Shown here one piece after another: positions 7,835 through 16,879 of a stretch of 64,000 nucleotides of DNA (its first letter is position 1; each line of letters begins with the position of its first letter). A program made the translations under genes and the position numbers. Source of the stretch: Pontibacter sp. G13 (GTDB lineage: Bacteria; Bacteroidota; Bacteroidia; J057); the NCBI RefSeq assembly GCF_031851795.1, contig NZ_CP134696.1, positions 7,068,001-7,132,000 of the forward strand, given 5' to 3'. The notes under the pieces are model-generated. The model was not told the DNA's origin. It saw only the letters and a list, made by a program, of their open reading frames with translations, and made no database searches.

Positions 7835-8908
7835 TCACTGATAGGCCTTCAGCAATTCTCCCAAGATCGCATACGCCCTGTTGTGGCCATATCGGGGTCC
7901 GTAGGCTGTAGAGGTCAGCGCGATGACCATGTTTTCCGAGGGGATGACGATGAGGTGATTGCCGCCGCGACCTGATGCCCAGAGGTAATCATAGGTCTTG
8001 CCTTCGATCGTTCGCTGTGTCTTGTACCAGAACATGCCGTAGCTGTCGGTCAGATTCCAATAGTCCGTGAGGTCGAAGGCCTTCCGATCGATCAATTGCC
8101 GGATGTATGCAGGTTGGACGATTTGCTGACCTGCCCATTCTCCCTCATGGGCCACCAGTACGCCCAATTTCGCGAAATCCAATGCGGAGAGATACAGGGT
8201 TCCGGCCGCGACTGTCTGATCGGCGGCATTGGTGTACCAATAATATTGCGTGATGCCCAGCGGTTCAAACACCTTTTCCTTGGCGAATGCGCGGAGACTC
8301 ATTCCGGAAGTTTCCTCGATGACAGCTCCGATCAATGCCGCGTGCAGATCCGCATACACCCAGCGCGTTCCCGGTTTCTCCACCAGCGGAACGCTCAGGA
8401 TGTAGGCCATCCAATCATCTTTGGCGCCCCAATGTCCCACATGTCCGGGGGTTTGTGAATCGTCCGAATCAGCATCCAGACCCGAGGACATGTCCAATAG
8501 ATCTCTGAGGGTGATTTTCCGGTAATCCGGATTCAGAGTGGGGTATTTGTCCTGCGGGAAAAAGGAGTAAACATCCTGATCCAAGCTCTCCACCAATCCC
8601 GATTGCATGGCGACTCCCAGCAGCAGGGACGTGATGCTCTTGCCAGCCGAGCGGACATCGAGGATTTGATTCCGCCAAAAGGTATTGTAGTACCATTCGA
8701 TCACCAGTTGATGGTCTTTGATCACGACCAATCCCGTGAAGTCCCGATGTTCCGTTTCCGCGATCTTGGCCTCAAGCGCATTGAGGGAATCTACATTGAA
8801 CCCTGCCGCCGCCTGATCCAGGACAGGAAGCTGTGGAACAGGTGGCCGTTGGGCTAGGGCAGGGCTGCATGCGAAGATCAGCACGAACAAACCGTGAAGA
8901 GGTCTCAT
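7835..8908 (-). CDS. Beta-lactamase-family serine hydrolase, secreted
   Basis: 357 residues. Signal peptide at 1-19 (FVLIFACSPALA). The penicillin-binding-protein-like fold is shown by SAGK (SxxK motif, acylation Ser and general base Lys), by the second motif region WVYADLHAALIG, and by a C-terminal GRGGNHLIV in place of KTG/HxG. The YxN motif reads Tyr-Ala-Asp, so the usual Asn is Asp here. Members of this family (class C/EstB type) include esterases and D-amino-acid peptidases as well as beta-lactamases. Periplasmic or surface location is expected. Monocistronic; not clearly an antibiotic resistance gene. Confidence 0.85.
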   Translation of the reverse strand: MRPLHGLFVLIFACSPALAQRPPVPQLPVLDQAAAGFNVDSLNALEAKIAETEHRDFTGLVVIKDHQLVIEWYYNTFWRNQILDVRSAGKSITSLLLGVAMQSGLVESLDQDVYSFFPQDKYPTLNPDYRKITLRDLLDMSSGLDADSDDSQTPGHVGHWGAKDDWMAYILSVPLVEKPGTRWVYADLHAALIGAVIEETSGMSLRAFAKEKVFEPLGITQYYWYTNAADQTVAAGTLYLSALDFAKLGVLVAHEGEWAGQQIVQPAYIRQLIDRKAFDLTDYWNLTDSYGMFWYKTQRTIEGKTYDYLWASGRGGNHLIVIPSENMVIALTSTAYGPRYGHNRAYAILGELLKAYQ

Positions 8909-9003
8909 GAGGAATTGGTTTGGTCGCTAAAATAGTTCGACTAGCTGATTGATAATAGGCTGCTCAGCAAATCGTGTCGAGTTTTTCATGTCTGGAATGA
9001 TTT

Positions 9004-9172
9004 GGGCGTGCCCCTGCGGTCGGGCAGGTTGGGTGTCTCTCGGAAGATGGGTCGCAGGGTCAGGCTCCTGCAGGCTCGCTGGCGCTCGGTCCCAGATCCG
9101 GTGGCGATAGATCGCCGCCACCGGATCTGCGACTCCGCCCAAGGGCGGCCCTTCCGGAGCCTTCACGCCGCG
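9004..9172 (+). repeat. GGGCGTG-type non-coding repeat, copy A (degenerate)
   Basis: Begins GGGCGTGCCCC followed by TGCGGTCGGGC and later GCTCGCTGGCGCTCGGT, and ends near a CTTCACGCCGCG block. The same ends recur in copies B and C. The block is GC-rich, codes for nothing plausible and contains internal palindromes (a GATCCGGTGGCG half answered by CGCCACCGGATC). Right border is approximate. Confidence 0.6.
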
Positions 9173-9240
9173 GCAAGGCCATCCGCACATGTCAGGAGGG
9201 ACTTGTATCCGCATAGGCCCATTGGGTAGAGGTGCGGCTG

Positions 9241-9443
9241 ACGGGTGAGGCGTGAAGAGCCTGGAGGATTCAGTCGGTGGGATGCCTCAAGCTGCTGGTT
9301 CGTGCGAGAAAATAGGAGGTCCAAGAAGCCCAGAACCTGCTTTTTTGCCCACCGACCGAGCGACCAGCGAGTCCGGAAGGGTCTGGCCCCGCGACGCTCA
9401 TGCCAAGGGACATCCTTCCTGCCAAGCACGCGGGGACACGCCC
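9241..9443 (-). repeat. GGGCGTG-type non-coding repeat, copy B (inverted)
   Basis: Read on the minus strand it starts GGGCGTGTCCCC, then GCGTGCTTGGCA and an AAGGAT block, as in copy C at 51 kb, and ends near TTCACGCCTCAC. It faces copy A, giving a 440-bp head-out inverted pair. The sequence preceding each start contains ATGAT or ATCAT. Confidence 0.6.
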
Positions 9444-9491
9444 AGATGATGCCCAGCATCCAGATTCATCTCCAAGCATCCATTTTTCAAG

Positions 9492-9526
9492 CAAAAAGGG
9501 CCTGCCCCATATCGAGGCAGACCCTT
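9492..9526 (-). terminator. Intrinsic terminator of the paaN-like gene
   Basis: On the minus strand an 11-bp stem with one T-G pair (AAGGGTCTGCC / GGCAGGCCCTT), then TTTTTGC, 26 bp after the stop codon. Confidence 0.75.
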
Positions 9527-9551
9527 GAATTCGTTTGAGGCAGATACCTGA

Positions 9552-11264
9552 TTAGGCTTCCGCAGGTGGCTCAGGGATAAACACCCGGCTCCCGACGATC
9601 GTGAATCGCTTGGTCACAAAGGATGGATCGGTCAGGGATGCATTGCCTGCTGGGTTGCCGCCTGTCACGTGGAAATCGGAGAAACCAGCGTTTTGGTTCA
9701 CCCAGAAGTTTCCGGTGAAGTTGGTGGAAACCGGCGTGGCAGATTCCGCCATTTCTTCCTCTACGCGCTCGATGACAGCCTCGTCGGTGCTGTGGAGCGT
9801 GCAGGAGATTGCGCCTTTTTCGGAGGCGAGTTTTTTGGCGAGTGCCAAGCTCTCCTCGGTATTTTCGGTGGGGATCACCATGGCGATCGGCCCGAATACT
9901 TCCTTGCTGAATACCTCGTACTGATCCGCGGCCACCTCGATGAGGCTTGGTGCAGCGAGACGCGCATTGGGGAATTCAGGATTGGAGACCTCTGGTCCTT
10001 CGAGCAAGACCTTGCCCAGCGAGGAAGCGGCTTCCTTGACCCGAGCGGCTGTGGCCGGGTTTTGGATCGCGCCGAGAATGCCGGGGCCTGCTTTGGGGTG
10101 CGTGGCGAGACCTGCCATGGATTTGGCCAATCCTGCTACCACCTCATCATAGGATACCTGCTCGCCGTTGACCTTGATTCCGTCTTTGGGAATGAAGATG
10201 TTTTGCGGGCACGTACACATTTGTCCGGAGTACATGGACAGCGAGAAGCCCAAGTTTCCGAGCATTTTCTTGAGGTTGTCGGTGCTGTCGAGGATGACAG
10301 AGTTTACCCCAGCCTTTTCCGTGAAGGTGGTTTTGCCTTTTCCGCCCAAGGTTTCGATGAAATCACCGTAGGCATTGCCGCCTGTGAAGTCGATCAATTT
10401 GACCGCCTCGCTGTCGGTGAATGCGCCTGTGATCGGAGCCTCGGCCTTGTCGGTCGCCAATTGAGCGATGTGTACGTCCAGTCCGTGCTTGGCGAGCACA
10501 TTTTGGATTTCCTGTACGACGATCGCAATTGGATAGATAGACAATGGGTGCGGTTTGACGATCACAGGGTTGCCGGTGATCAAGTCTGCATACAGGCCCG
10601 GAACGGTGTTCCATACCGGGAAGGTCGATACGCCGATGGCAAGCCCCACGCCTTTAGGCACGAATCGGTATCGCTTTTCCATCTTGACCTCGAATTTGCC
10701 CATTGGCTTTACCCATTCGAAGGTAGAGGTCGGAAAGCGGTTCATTTCGAAGAGTGCCAATGCGATGGTTTCGATGGCGCGATCCAAAGCATGCGGCCCA
10801 GAAGCCTGGAAGGACATCATGAAAGATTGTCCAGTGGTATGCATGGTAGCGTAGGCCAGTTCGAAGAATCTTTCCTTGATGGCGTCGAGGGATTCCATCA
10901 GGAGGGCAGCACGGGACTGCACATCGACTTTGCGCCAAGATTTGAGGGCGTCCTGTGCGCGGTCGATGTAGTCTTGTGGGTTTTCGGAGATCGGGTAGGA
11001 GAGATTGAGCGCTTCCTGCGTGTAGGGAGAGGCCTCATCACTCACGAGGGTGGCATCGTGCTGTTGGTGAAGCGGGAGCAGATTTCCAATTTGCGCTTGA
11101 TAAGCGGCAAGTCCTTCGTCGTTGGCTGTTTCACCATAGATCCGCTTGGAAGGTGGCTCTGGGTAGTGTGCGTAGAATGTCCGCTTGTGGACAGCTTCCA
11201 GGGCCTTGTCCAGCGATTCCTTGTGTTTCGCGAACAATTCAGGAGTCGAGGTCGTCGCGTTCAT
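9552..11264 (-). CDS. paaN: PaaN-type aldehyde dehydrogenase
   Basis: 570 residues, the length of the PaaN family that has only the aldehyde dehydrogenase domain and lacks the MaoC hydratase half of PaaZ. Shared landmarks are TFPVWNTVPGLYADLITGNPVIVKPHP in the cofactor domain, the segment FTGGNAYGDF, and the catalytic Cys in SGQMCTCPQNIF. Family members take part in aerobic phenylacetate breakdown, oxidising the ring-opened semialdehyde with NAD(P). No other paa genes are in the window, so the gene is an orphan here or the rest lies elsewhere. ATG start; monocistronic with its own terminator. Confidence 0.9.
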   Translation of the reverse strand: MNATTSTPELFAKHKESLDKALEAVHKRTFYAHYPEPPSKRIYGETANDEGLAAYQAQIGNLLPLHQQHDATLVSDEASPYTQEALNLSYPISENPQDYIDRAQDALKSWRKVDVQSRAALLMESLDAIKERFFELAYATMHTTGQSFMMSFQASGPHALDRAIETIALALFEMNRFPTSTFEWVKPMGKFEVKMEKRYRFVPKGVGLAIGVSTFPVWNTVPGLYADLITGNPVIVKPHPLSIYPIAIVVQEIQNVLAKHGLDVHIAQLATDKAEAPITGAFTDSEAVKLIDFTGGNAYGDFIETLGGKGKTTFTEKAGVNSVILDSTDNLKKMLGNLGFSLSMYSGQMCTCPQNIFIPKDGIKVNGEQVSYDEVVAGLAKSMAGLATHPKAGPGILGAIQNPATAARVKEAASSLGKVLLEGPEVSNPEFPNARLAAPSLIEVAADQYEVFSKEVFGPIAMVIPTENTEESLALAKKLASEKGAISCTLHSTDEAVIERVEEEMAESATPVSTNFTGNFWVNQNAGFSDFHVTGGNPAGNASLTDPSFVTKRFTIVGSRVFIPEPPAEA

Positions 11265-11830
11265 GATGGATATGGTTTTGTATTATTGTTCAGGGGCAAA
11301 GGGAGGGAAACGATTGCAAATGCCATTCGCCATTTCGAGTACCTCCCTCGACAATAGAGCAAACATACACAGAATTCTGGGATAATCGGCATGCGAATGA
11401 CGTCGGATGTGCGTGTTTGGAAACCCAAATTGGAAGGAAATGAGATGGTATGGTGTCGGGAGCTTGACCGATCCAACGCCTTCAAAACTGTCCAGTGACA
11501 TGGGGGATGACGAACCGATATGCCGGAAACGGGGGATTTCGGTTGGTTTTGCTTGGCGAACGGTCCGGAAATTCTCATGGTTGAAGCCACGAAGTGGTAC
11601 GGGTTTCCGTTGTAGAGTCATACAGTTCAGACAATTCTCCCCAAATCTTACGCTACCACCACGTATCTATTCAATTGGCACTCGGTCTGTTAGGCCTTCG
11701 TTCTTTGATGAGCAGTTGGTGGTCCCTGTAGGAGGGACCTTTCCGGATTTTTTTGAAAAACCATTCCAAGTCTTTTGGCTTTTGGGGAAAATGATTACCT
11801 TTGTCTGCTGTTTACAAAACGCAGAAGATA
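11265..11830. other. 566-bp gap: divergent control region of paaN and rpmG
   Basis: No gene supported; the 149-codon plus-strand frame here is poor in normal composition and runs into rpmG in another frame. A hairpin GGTCCCT/AGGGACC at 11721-11739 followed by TTTCCGGATTTTTTT is terminator-like. The rpmG promoter is at the right end. Confidence 0.6.
11774..11803 (+). promoter_or_regulatory. Promoter of rpmG
   Basis: TTTG, 18 nt, TACCTTTG: a near-perfect Bacteroidota housekeeping promoter. Predicted start is near 11810, giving a 20-nt leader before the rpmG ATG. Confidence 0.75.
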
Positions 11831-12019
11831 ATGGCCAAGAAGAGCAAAGCGATTAGAGCCCAAGTAATCCTTGAGTGTACAGAGCACAAGGATTCTGGCA
11901 TGCCGGGTACATCCCGCTACGTGACCACAAAGAACCGCAGGAATACGCCTGGTCGCCTGGAGTTGAAGAAATACAACCCCATTCTTAAGCGCTACACTAT
12001 CCACAAGGAAATCAAGTAA
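11831..12019 (+). CDS. rpmG: 50S ribosomal protein bL33
   Basis: 62 residues, starting [16 protein letters not shown], with the bL33 core [24 protein letters not shown]. Only one Cys remains (ECTEHKD), so this is the zinc-independent form. It is part of the large ribosomal subunit near the E site. The ATG at 11831 is preceded by AGAAGATA. It is followed after 14 bp by the DUF4295 gene, the usual Bacteroidota order, but bL28 (rpmB), which commonly comes just before, is absent. Confidence 0.97.
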   Translation: MAKKSKAIRAQVILECTEHKDSGMPGTSRYVTTKNRRNTPGRLELKKYNPILKRYTIHKEIK

Positions 12020-12033
12020 CAAACCCATAAGTC

Positions 12034-12195
12034 ATGGCAAAGAAGACGGTTGCGGGCTACCGGGATAAATCCAAAGCGAAAACTTTCACAAAAGTTGTTC
12101 GTGCGGTGAAGAACCCCGAAACAGGAGCCTACTCATACAAAGAAGATATTGTCCCTACAGATATGGTTAAGGATTTCTTGAAAGACAACAAGTAA
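12034..12195 (+). CDS. DUF4295 family small basic protein
   Basis: 53 residues, MAKKTVAGYRDKSKAKTF to the C-terminal VKDFLKDNK. This family is nearly confined to Bacteroidota and almost always follows rpmG, so a ribosome-linked function is likely but not shown. The gene is 14 bp behind rpmG and ends 25 bp before a strong terminator, so the two form one transcript. ftsY, often the next gene, is not here. Confidence 0.92.
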   Translation: MAKKTVAGYRDKSKAKTFTKVVRAVKNPETGAYSYKEDIVPTDMVKDFLKDNK

Positions 12196-12219
12196 TTCTC
12201 AATTCGTAGAGACCAGCAT

Positions 12220-12247
12220 AATCCGGCCAAGTGCCGGATTTTTTTTT
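12220..12247 (+). terminator. Terminator of the rpmG-DUF4295 operon
   Basis: 8-bp stem AATCCGGC/GCCGGATT with a 5-nt loop, followed by a run of nine T residues. Confidence 0.9.
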
Positions 12248-12308
12248 GTCATTTTTTTCCGGAAATTGTCGCTTTCCCGAAACCTCTAGAAACGAAAATC
12301 TTCCATTG

Positions 12309-14573
12309 ATGAATCGATTGGCTCGGAATACTGTTGGATTGTTGTTGCTTTTATGTCTGTGGCTCCCATCACGTGGAGCGACCGTATGGCCGGTTTCTTC
12401 CCTCGCAGATGCAGGTGCTGGAACCCTTCGCAGTCAGCTTCAATCCGCCCAAGACGGCGATACGCTCAAATTCACCCTCCCCGGAACGGTCCTGCTCGAT
12501 AGCGTGATCTACATCAACAAGGATGTAGCCGTGGTGGGTTTTGGCCCAGACCAGACCATTCTGGATGGACAGGGGAGTTCCCGAATTTTTTATTGCGAGG
12601 ACAGTACCGATGTCTACGTTTCCGGAATTCATTTCACCCGAGGCGTATTGCTTCCCGAAGAGATCTTCCAAGGCGGTGGAGCCATTTCCACGAGAAACAA
12701 GCTCACCGTTGTCAATTGCCTGTTTTCGGAAAATGAGGCTGAATATGGTGGAGCCATTTTTGGCGAAGGCTTTAACCAGCGACAAGTGGAGATCGATATT
12801 CTGCATAGTGCATTCATCCACAACAAGGCTCGCCGAACTACCTCGGAGGATGTCTCCCGATCAGGCGGGGCGATCTTTGTCGATAGCCGCGAAGGGGGAA
12901 GCGCTGCATTGACTATTGAGAATGCGACATTCTCTGGCAATGAAGCAGATCTCGCGGGAGGAGCCATCTTCCTCATAGGCGATCCTGCCGGTGGGGCTAG
13001 CTTGGATGGTACCAACCTCACCATTGCCTACAATCACGCCTACCGTGGAGGGGGAATCGACAACTCCCAAGCAGAGTCCATTCGCTTAGCCAACTCTATC
13101 GTCGCCCTCAATACATCCGATATTGATCTGGACGACATCTATGGGAGCTTCAAGTCTCAGGGAAATAACCTCATTGGGGATACCACCGCATTCGTTGGAC
13201 AGGCTCCGTATTTGCTACCCACGGATATTGGGCAAGTGAATCCGGGTCTGGCTCCTTTGGGAAATAATGGAAGCATTCTTCCTACTCACGCCTTGACGTG
13301 TTCCAGCCCTGCCATCGATGCAGGAAATGACACCAAAGCCTCCCTGCTGGATTTGAGAGGTCAGGCACGTGTGGGTACTTCGGATATCGGTTCTCATGAG
13401 CGAAATGAGGTCATCGATCTTCAAATCACCACTGTGGCCGATCGCAACCTCGGCTCCTTGCGCCAAGCGCTGATACTGGCTTGTCCGGGGGATACCTTGT
13501 CCATGTCGCAGATCTTTGGGACTATCTGGATTGACCGGACCTTGGAGATCGATCAAGATGTGGTCCTGTTGGGGAATCCTCAGCAAGGGGTGAAGATTCA
13601 AACTGATTCTGCCATTCGTCTGATGCATGTAGCTCCCGAAGTGACCGCGACCTTGGCGTATTTGACGCTGGAGGGAGGCGATCCATCCCTATTTGGGGGC
13701 GGAGCAATCCAAAACCAAGGCCACTTGACAGCCTTTAACAGCTCATTCATCCGAAATCGCGCGGAAAGCGGGGGAGCCATTGCCAACTATGGGGTGAACG
13801 CTCCTGCAACCTTGAATCTGACCAATTGTACTTTTGGCGAGAACGAAGCTGAATTCTTGGATGGAGGCGCCATTGACAACCGCTCTTTGGGCTTTCCTGC
13901 CGCCACCGAAATTGAGCATTGTACCTTTGTCAACAATACGGCCGGCAATAACGGCGGCGCACTGTTTGCCAATAATCCCGGCGAAGTGACCATTTCCAAT
14001 AGCCTCTTTTCTGGGAACTTCTCCAATCTCGGCAGAGCGATGAATGCGCAAGTCGTCTCGAATGGCCATAACTTGGTTTCCGACACCACTGGCAGCGGAT
14101 TCCAGCCAGTTGCGGGGGATATTGTTCAGACCAATGCCTCGATCGATCCGCTTGGGGATTATGGCGGTCCTACCGTGACGTATCGCCTGCAATCCGGTAG
14201 CCCTGCGATTGATGCGGGTAGCAATGCCGGAATCTCAGAATTGGATCAGCGCGGGTATTTGCGGATTTTCAATGGAATTTCCGATATCGGCGCCTACGAA
14301 TACGATCCTGCCACCTCGCTCGATCTCCTCCCTGCCACTGCCTTTTCCTTGTATCCCAATCCTGCTCGTGATTACCTGATGGTGAAATCCGAAGGTATGT
14401 CCTTGGACATGGCGCAATGGGAACTTTCCAACCTGTTGGGACAGCAGATCTGGTCCGTACAGCAACCTTTGGGCAACCAACGGATTGCCCTTCCGGATTT
14501 GACCCCGGGCGTTTACTTGTTGACTATTCGGACTGATTCGGCTACTTGGACCGGAAAATTCTTGGCTGAATAG
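12309..14573 (+). CDS. Beta-helix (PMP/choice-of-anchor Q-like) surface protein with T9SS sorting domain
   Basis: 754 residues. Signal peptide at 1-23. Repeats with GGAI motifs and NCLFSENEA / NCTFGENEA-type strands form a right-handed beta helix like polymorphic outer-membrane proteins. Two SPAIDAGN blocks close two halves (about residues 330 and 640), so the body is an internal duplication. The last 80 residues (YPNPARDYL, LSNLLGQQIW, LTPGVYLLTI) form a type A T9SS sorting domain, so it is exported across the outer membrane and attached to the surface or released. The ATG at 12309 fits the signal peptide; the frame upstream overlaps the rpmG terminator. Likely an adhesin or structural protein. 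Confidence 0.88.
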   Translation: MNRLARNTVGLLLLLCLWLPSRGATVWPVSSLADAGAGTLRSQLQSAQDGDTLKFTLPGTVLLDSVIYINKDVAVVGFGPDQTILDGQGSSRIFYCEDSTDVYVSGIHFTRGVLLPEEIFQGGGAISTRNKLTVVNCLFSENEAEYGGAIFGEGFNQRQVEIDILHSAFIHNKARRTTSEDVSRSGGAIFVDSREGGSAALTIENATFSGNEADLAGGAIFLIGDPAGGASLDGTNLTIAYNHAYRGGGIDNSQAESIRLANSIVALNTSDIDLDDIYGSFKSQGNNLIGDTTAFVGQAPYLLPTDIGQVNPGLAPLGNNGSILPTHALTCSSPAIDAGNDTKASLLDLRGQARVGTSDIGSHERNEVIDLQITTVADRNLGSLRQALILACPGDTLSMSQIFGTIWIDRTLEIDQDVVLLGNPQQGVKIQTDSAIRLMHVAPEVTATLAYLTLEGGDPSLFGGGAIQNQGHLTAFNSSFIRNRAESGGAIANYGVNAPATLNLTNCTFGENEAEFLDGGAIDNRSLGFPAATEIEHCTFVNNTAGNNGGALFANNPGEVTISNSLFSGNFSNLGRAMNAQVVSNGHNLVSDTTGSGFQPVAGDIVQTNASIDPLGDYGGPTVTYRLQSGSPAIDAGSNAGISELDQRGYLRIFNGISDIGAYEYDPATSLDLLPATAFSLYPNPARDYLMVKSEGMSLDMAQWELSNLLGQQIWSVQQPLGNQRIALPDLTPGVYLLTIRTDSATWTGKFLAE

Positions 14574-14627
14574 CCCCTGCTTCTTGATACTGAAACTCTA
14601 CTGTGTTGACCCTATAAAGACTGAGAT

Positions 14628-16730
14628 TTGAAAACCTCCCATTTTCTCATTGCCAGCTTCATGGCGAGTGTCCTGTTCTGGACCGGCTGCCAATTGAATC
14701 CCGTCAAGGATATCGGCTGGAACGCTGATGTCTTGGCTCCGTTGGCGTATTCTCGCGTGGACATTTTTCAGGCAGTTCAGGATTCGAGCTTGTTGGAAAC
14801 GGGTCCCGACGATCTGCTTCAGATCACGTATCGGGACACCTTGGTGGAGATTAATCTCGCCGAAATCATCGAGCTCCCAGACACGGGAAAGGATTTCTCT
14901 GTGAGACTGGATACCCTGACGCTGGATTCCGACACCGTTGCGCAGCAGTTTACCCTTGGGCAATTGGCTCAACAATTAGCCAATGACGGCAATATATTCG
15001 CAGGGGTCATCATCGCCAATCACGGGGGTACGTTGCCCGCGATTCCCAATTTTCCTGGCCTGAGTTCTGGAGCTGTTCCAGTAGATGCCAGCGAATTTTT
15101 CACGACGGCCACCCTGAGTGAAGGAACCCTGTCACTTACCTTGGACAACCAGTTTCCATTGGATTTGGCCAATGTGACGTTCGAAATTCGAAATCTGGGT
15201 ATGGCAGGTCCTCCATTGGTAAGCGATGTATTTGATACGCTGAGAGCAGGAACATCCGAAACTCGTGCGTACGATCTGGCTGGAAAGACCCTGCTGGGAG
15301 ATTTGGAAGGAGAATTGGTGAATATGGATCTGGTGGGTGGTAACAATGTCCCCGTCGATACTACTGATTATGTGGAGATTCGATTGGCGGCGCTAGATAT
15401 GAAGGCACAGACTGCCACCGCGGTATTCCCCGGTCAGGTCATCTTGGATACCTTGCAAGAGACGAGATACTCATTTGGGGAGGAGTTTTCTGATGTCCGT
15501 CTGACGAAACTCAAGGTTCGGACCGGAACGATTCGTGCCATTGCCACCAGTACCGTGGAGGATACTTTGCTGTTTAGATACGGACTTCCCTCGGCTGTCA
15601 ACGATCAGGGAGAAACCCCCAGTGTGGAATTGAAGCTCGATCCTGCTCCATCTGGTGGTGTCATCAATCAGACCCGGACTGCGACCTTGGAGGGATTTAC
15701 GCTGGATATGACCGGCACCGAGATTGGCTACAATACCCTTTTGGAAGAAGTATTCATTGAGCTTCCGTATTCGGGCAATTTGATCACGCTGGAAGAGACC
15801 GATAGTGTCGTAGTCACCTTCGAATTGGTGGATATCGAACCGATCTATGTGGAGGGATATTTGGGACAGCAACAGTTGGCCTATTCTGGTTCTGAAGCTG
15901 TGGATTTCTTCGATGATCTCGATTTGGATCGACTGTACCTGTCGGATGCAAATGCCGCATTGACGTTTGAGAATAGCATGGGATTGGACGCGAGTTTGGT
16001 GATCCGAGACTTGTCTGCGAGCAATAGCGAAACGGGGGAATCCATCAAGCTTTCAGGCTCGCCTTTGGTAGCCGGACCGATTCACATTCCGGGTATTTCT
16101 GCACCTGACACCTTTAACGCTGCCTATACCACCTTGGAACTCAATTCCCAAAACTCCAATATCGTCCGTGTCATCAATGTGTTGGCAGATGAGATCTCGT
16201 ACGAATTGGAGGCCGAAACCAATATCTCCAACCCCAATGGCGAATACATCAATTTCGCCACAGAAGATAGCCGATTGGCGGCCTACCTCGATCTGGAAAT
16301 TCCGGTGAAAGGCTTGGTGGAAGGGTTCAAACTGGCCGATACCGTATTGGTGGATTTCGGATCAGATATCGACCTCACCCGGATAGACGGAGGAATGCTT
16401 CGATTGATCGTGGACAATGGATTCCCATTCGAAGTGGAATTGCAGGCCTCCCTGTACACTGAGGATTTTACGGAATTGGTCCCCATTTCCCAAGATGGAC
16501 TTGTCGAAGCTGCTACGGTGGAAAATAGCGGCCGAGTCGAAAGCCCTGTACAGAGCGTGATCGAGCAGACCTATTCGTCCGAAGACTTGACTCTTGCAAT
16601 CGATCAAGCCAAATATTTGGTATTCGAAGCGAAGATGCGCACACGGCCGTCAGAAGAAGAAGTGGCCATATTTGCGGATTATGAGTTGCTCGTAAAACTT
16701 GTGGGCCAATTCTCTTACCAAGTTCGATAA
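14628..16730 (+). CDS. Large outer-membrane lipoprotein, Bacteroidota family of unknown function
   Basis: 700 residues. N-terminus MKTSHFLIASFMASVLFWTGC is a lipoprotein signal with Cys21. The start is a TTG; it is preferred to the ATG at 14661 because it supplies the positively charged n-region. After the Cys comes NPVKDIGWNADVLAPLAYS, an opening I know from uncharacterised Bacteroidota lipoproteins found beside DUF5723 genes. The rest is many repeated all-beta modules with Asp/Thr-rich turns and no Cys. It lies 54 bp after the beta-helix gene and 149 bp before the DUF5723 gene, all on one strand without a clear terminator, so an outer-membrane module is likely. Function unknown. Confidence 0.75.
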   Translation: MKTSHFLIASFMASVLFWTGCQLNPVKDIGWNADVLAPLAYSRVDIFQAVQDSSLLETGPDDLLQITYRDTLVEINLAEIIELPDTGKDFSVRLDTLTLDSDTVAQQFTLGQLAQQLANDGNIFAGVIIANHGGTLPAIPNFPGLSSGAVPVDASEFFTTATLSEGTLSLTLDNQFPLDLANVTFEIRNLGMAGPPLVSDVFDTLRAGTSETRAYDLAGKTLLGDLEGELVNMDLVGGNNVPVDTTDYVEIRLAALDMKAQTATAVFPGQVILDTLQETRYSFGEEFSDVRLTKLKVRTGTIRAIATSTVEDTLLFRYGLPSAVNDQGETPSVELKLDPAPSGGVINQTRTATLEGFTLDMTGTEIGYNTLLEEVFIELPYSGNLITLEETDSVVVTFELVDIEPIYVEGYLGQQQLAYSGSEAVDFFDDLDLDRLYLSDANAALTFENSMGLDASLVIRDLSASNSETGESIKLSGSPLVAGPIHIPGISAPDTFNAAYTTLELNSQNSNIVRVINVLADEISYELEAETNISNPNGEYINFATEDSRLAAYLDLEIPVKGLVEGFKLADTVLVDFGSDIDLTRIDGGMLRLIVDNGFPFEVELQASLYTEDFTELVPISQDGLVEAATVENSGRVESPVQSVIEQTYSSEDLTLAIDQAKYLVFEAKMRTRPSEEEVAIFADYELLVKLVGQFSYQVR

Positions 16731-16879
16731 ATCTTTGGTATCATCCTTTTCGGGTGGATTTTGACAGACCTAATGGGACCTATGGATTTTTGCAAGCTAA
16801 TGGCAAGACCCGATCGTCTCTACACCTTGACCTAAACAGGAACATGAACGTGCTGACATTCGCTCAAATACATTTGAAT

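Larger units (their letters stand above)
8909..9551. other. 643-bp non-coding gap with GGGCGTG repeats and the paaN terminator
   Basis: No convincing gene. It holds two degenerate copies of a non-coding repeat facing each other (9004-9172 and 9241-9443) and the terminator of the PaaN-type gene at its right end. Open frames seen here are made by the repeat and have no start signals. Confidence 0.7.

Noticed and set aside
9669-11357. 562-codon plus-strand open frame opposite the PaaN-like gene
   Set aside because: Antisense to a clear aldehyde dehydrogenase with conserved motifs; it has no family features.
11407-11856. 149-codon frame upstream of rpmG
   Set aside because: Overlaps rpmG in another frame, contains the rpmG promoter, and has no recognisable domain.
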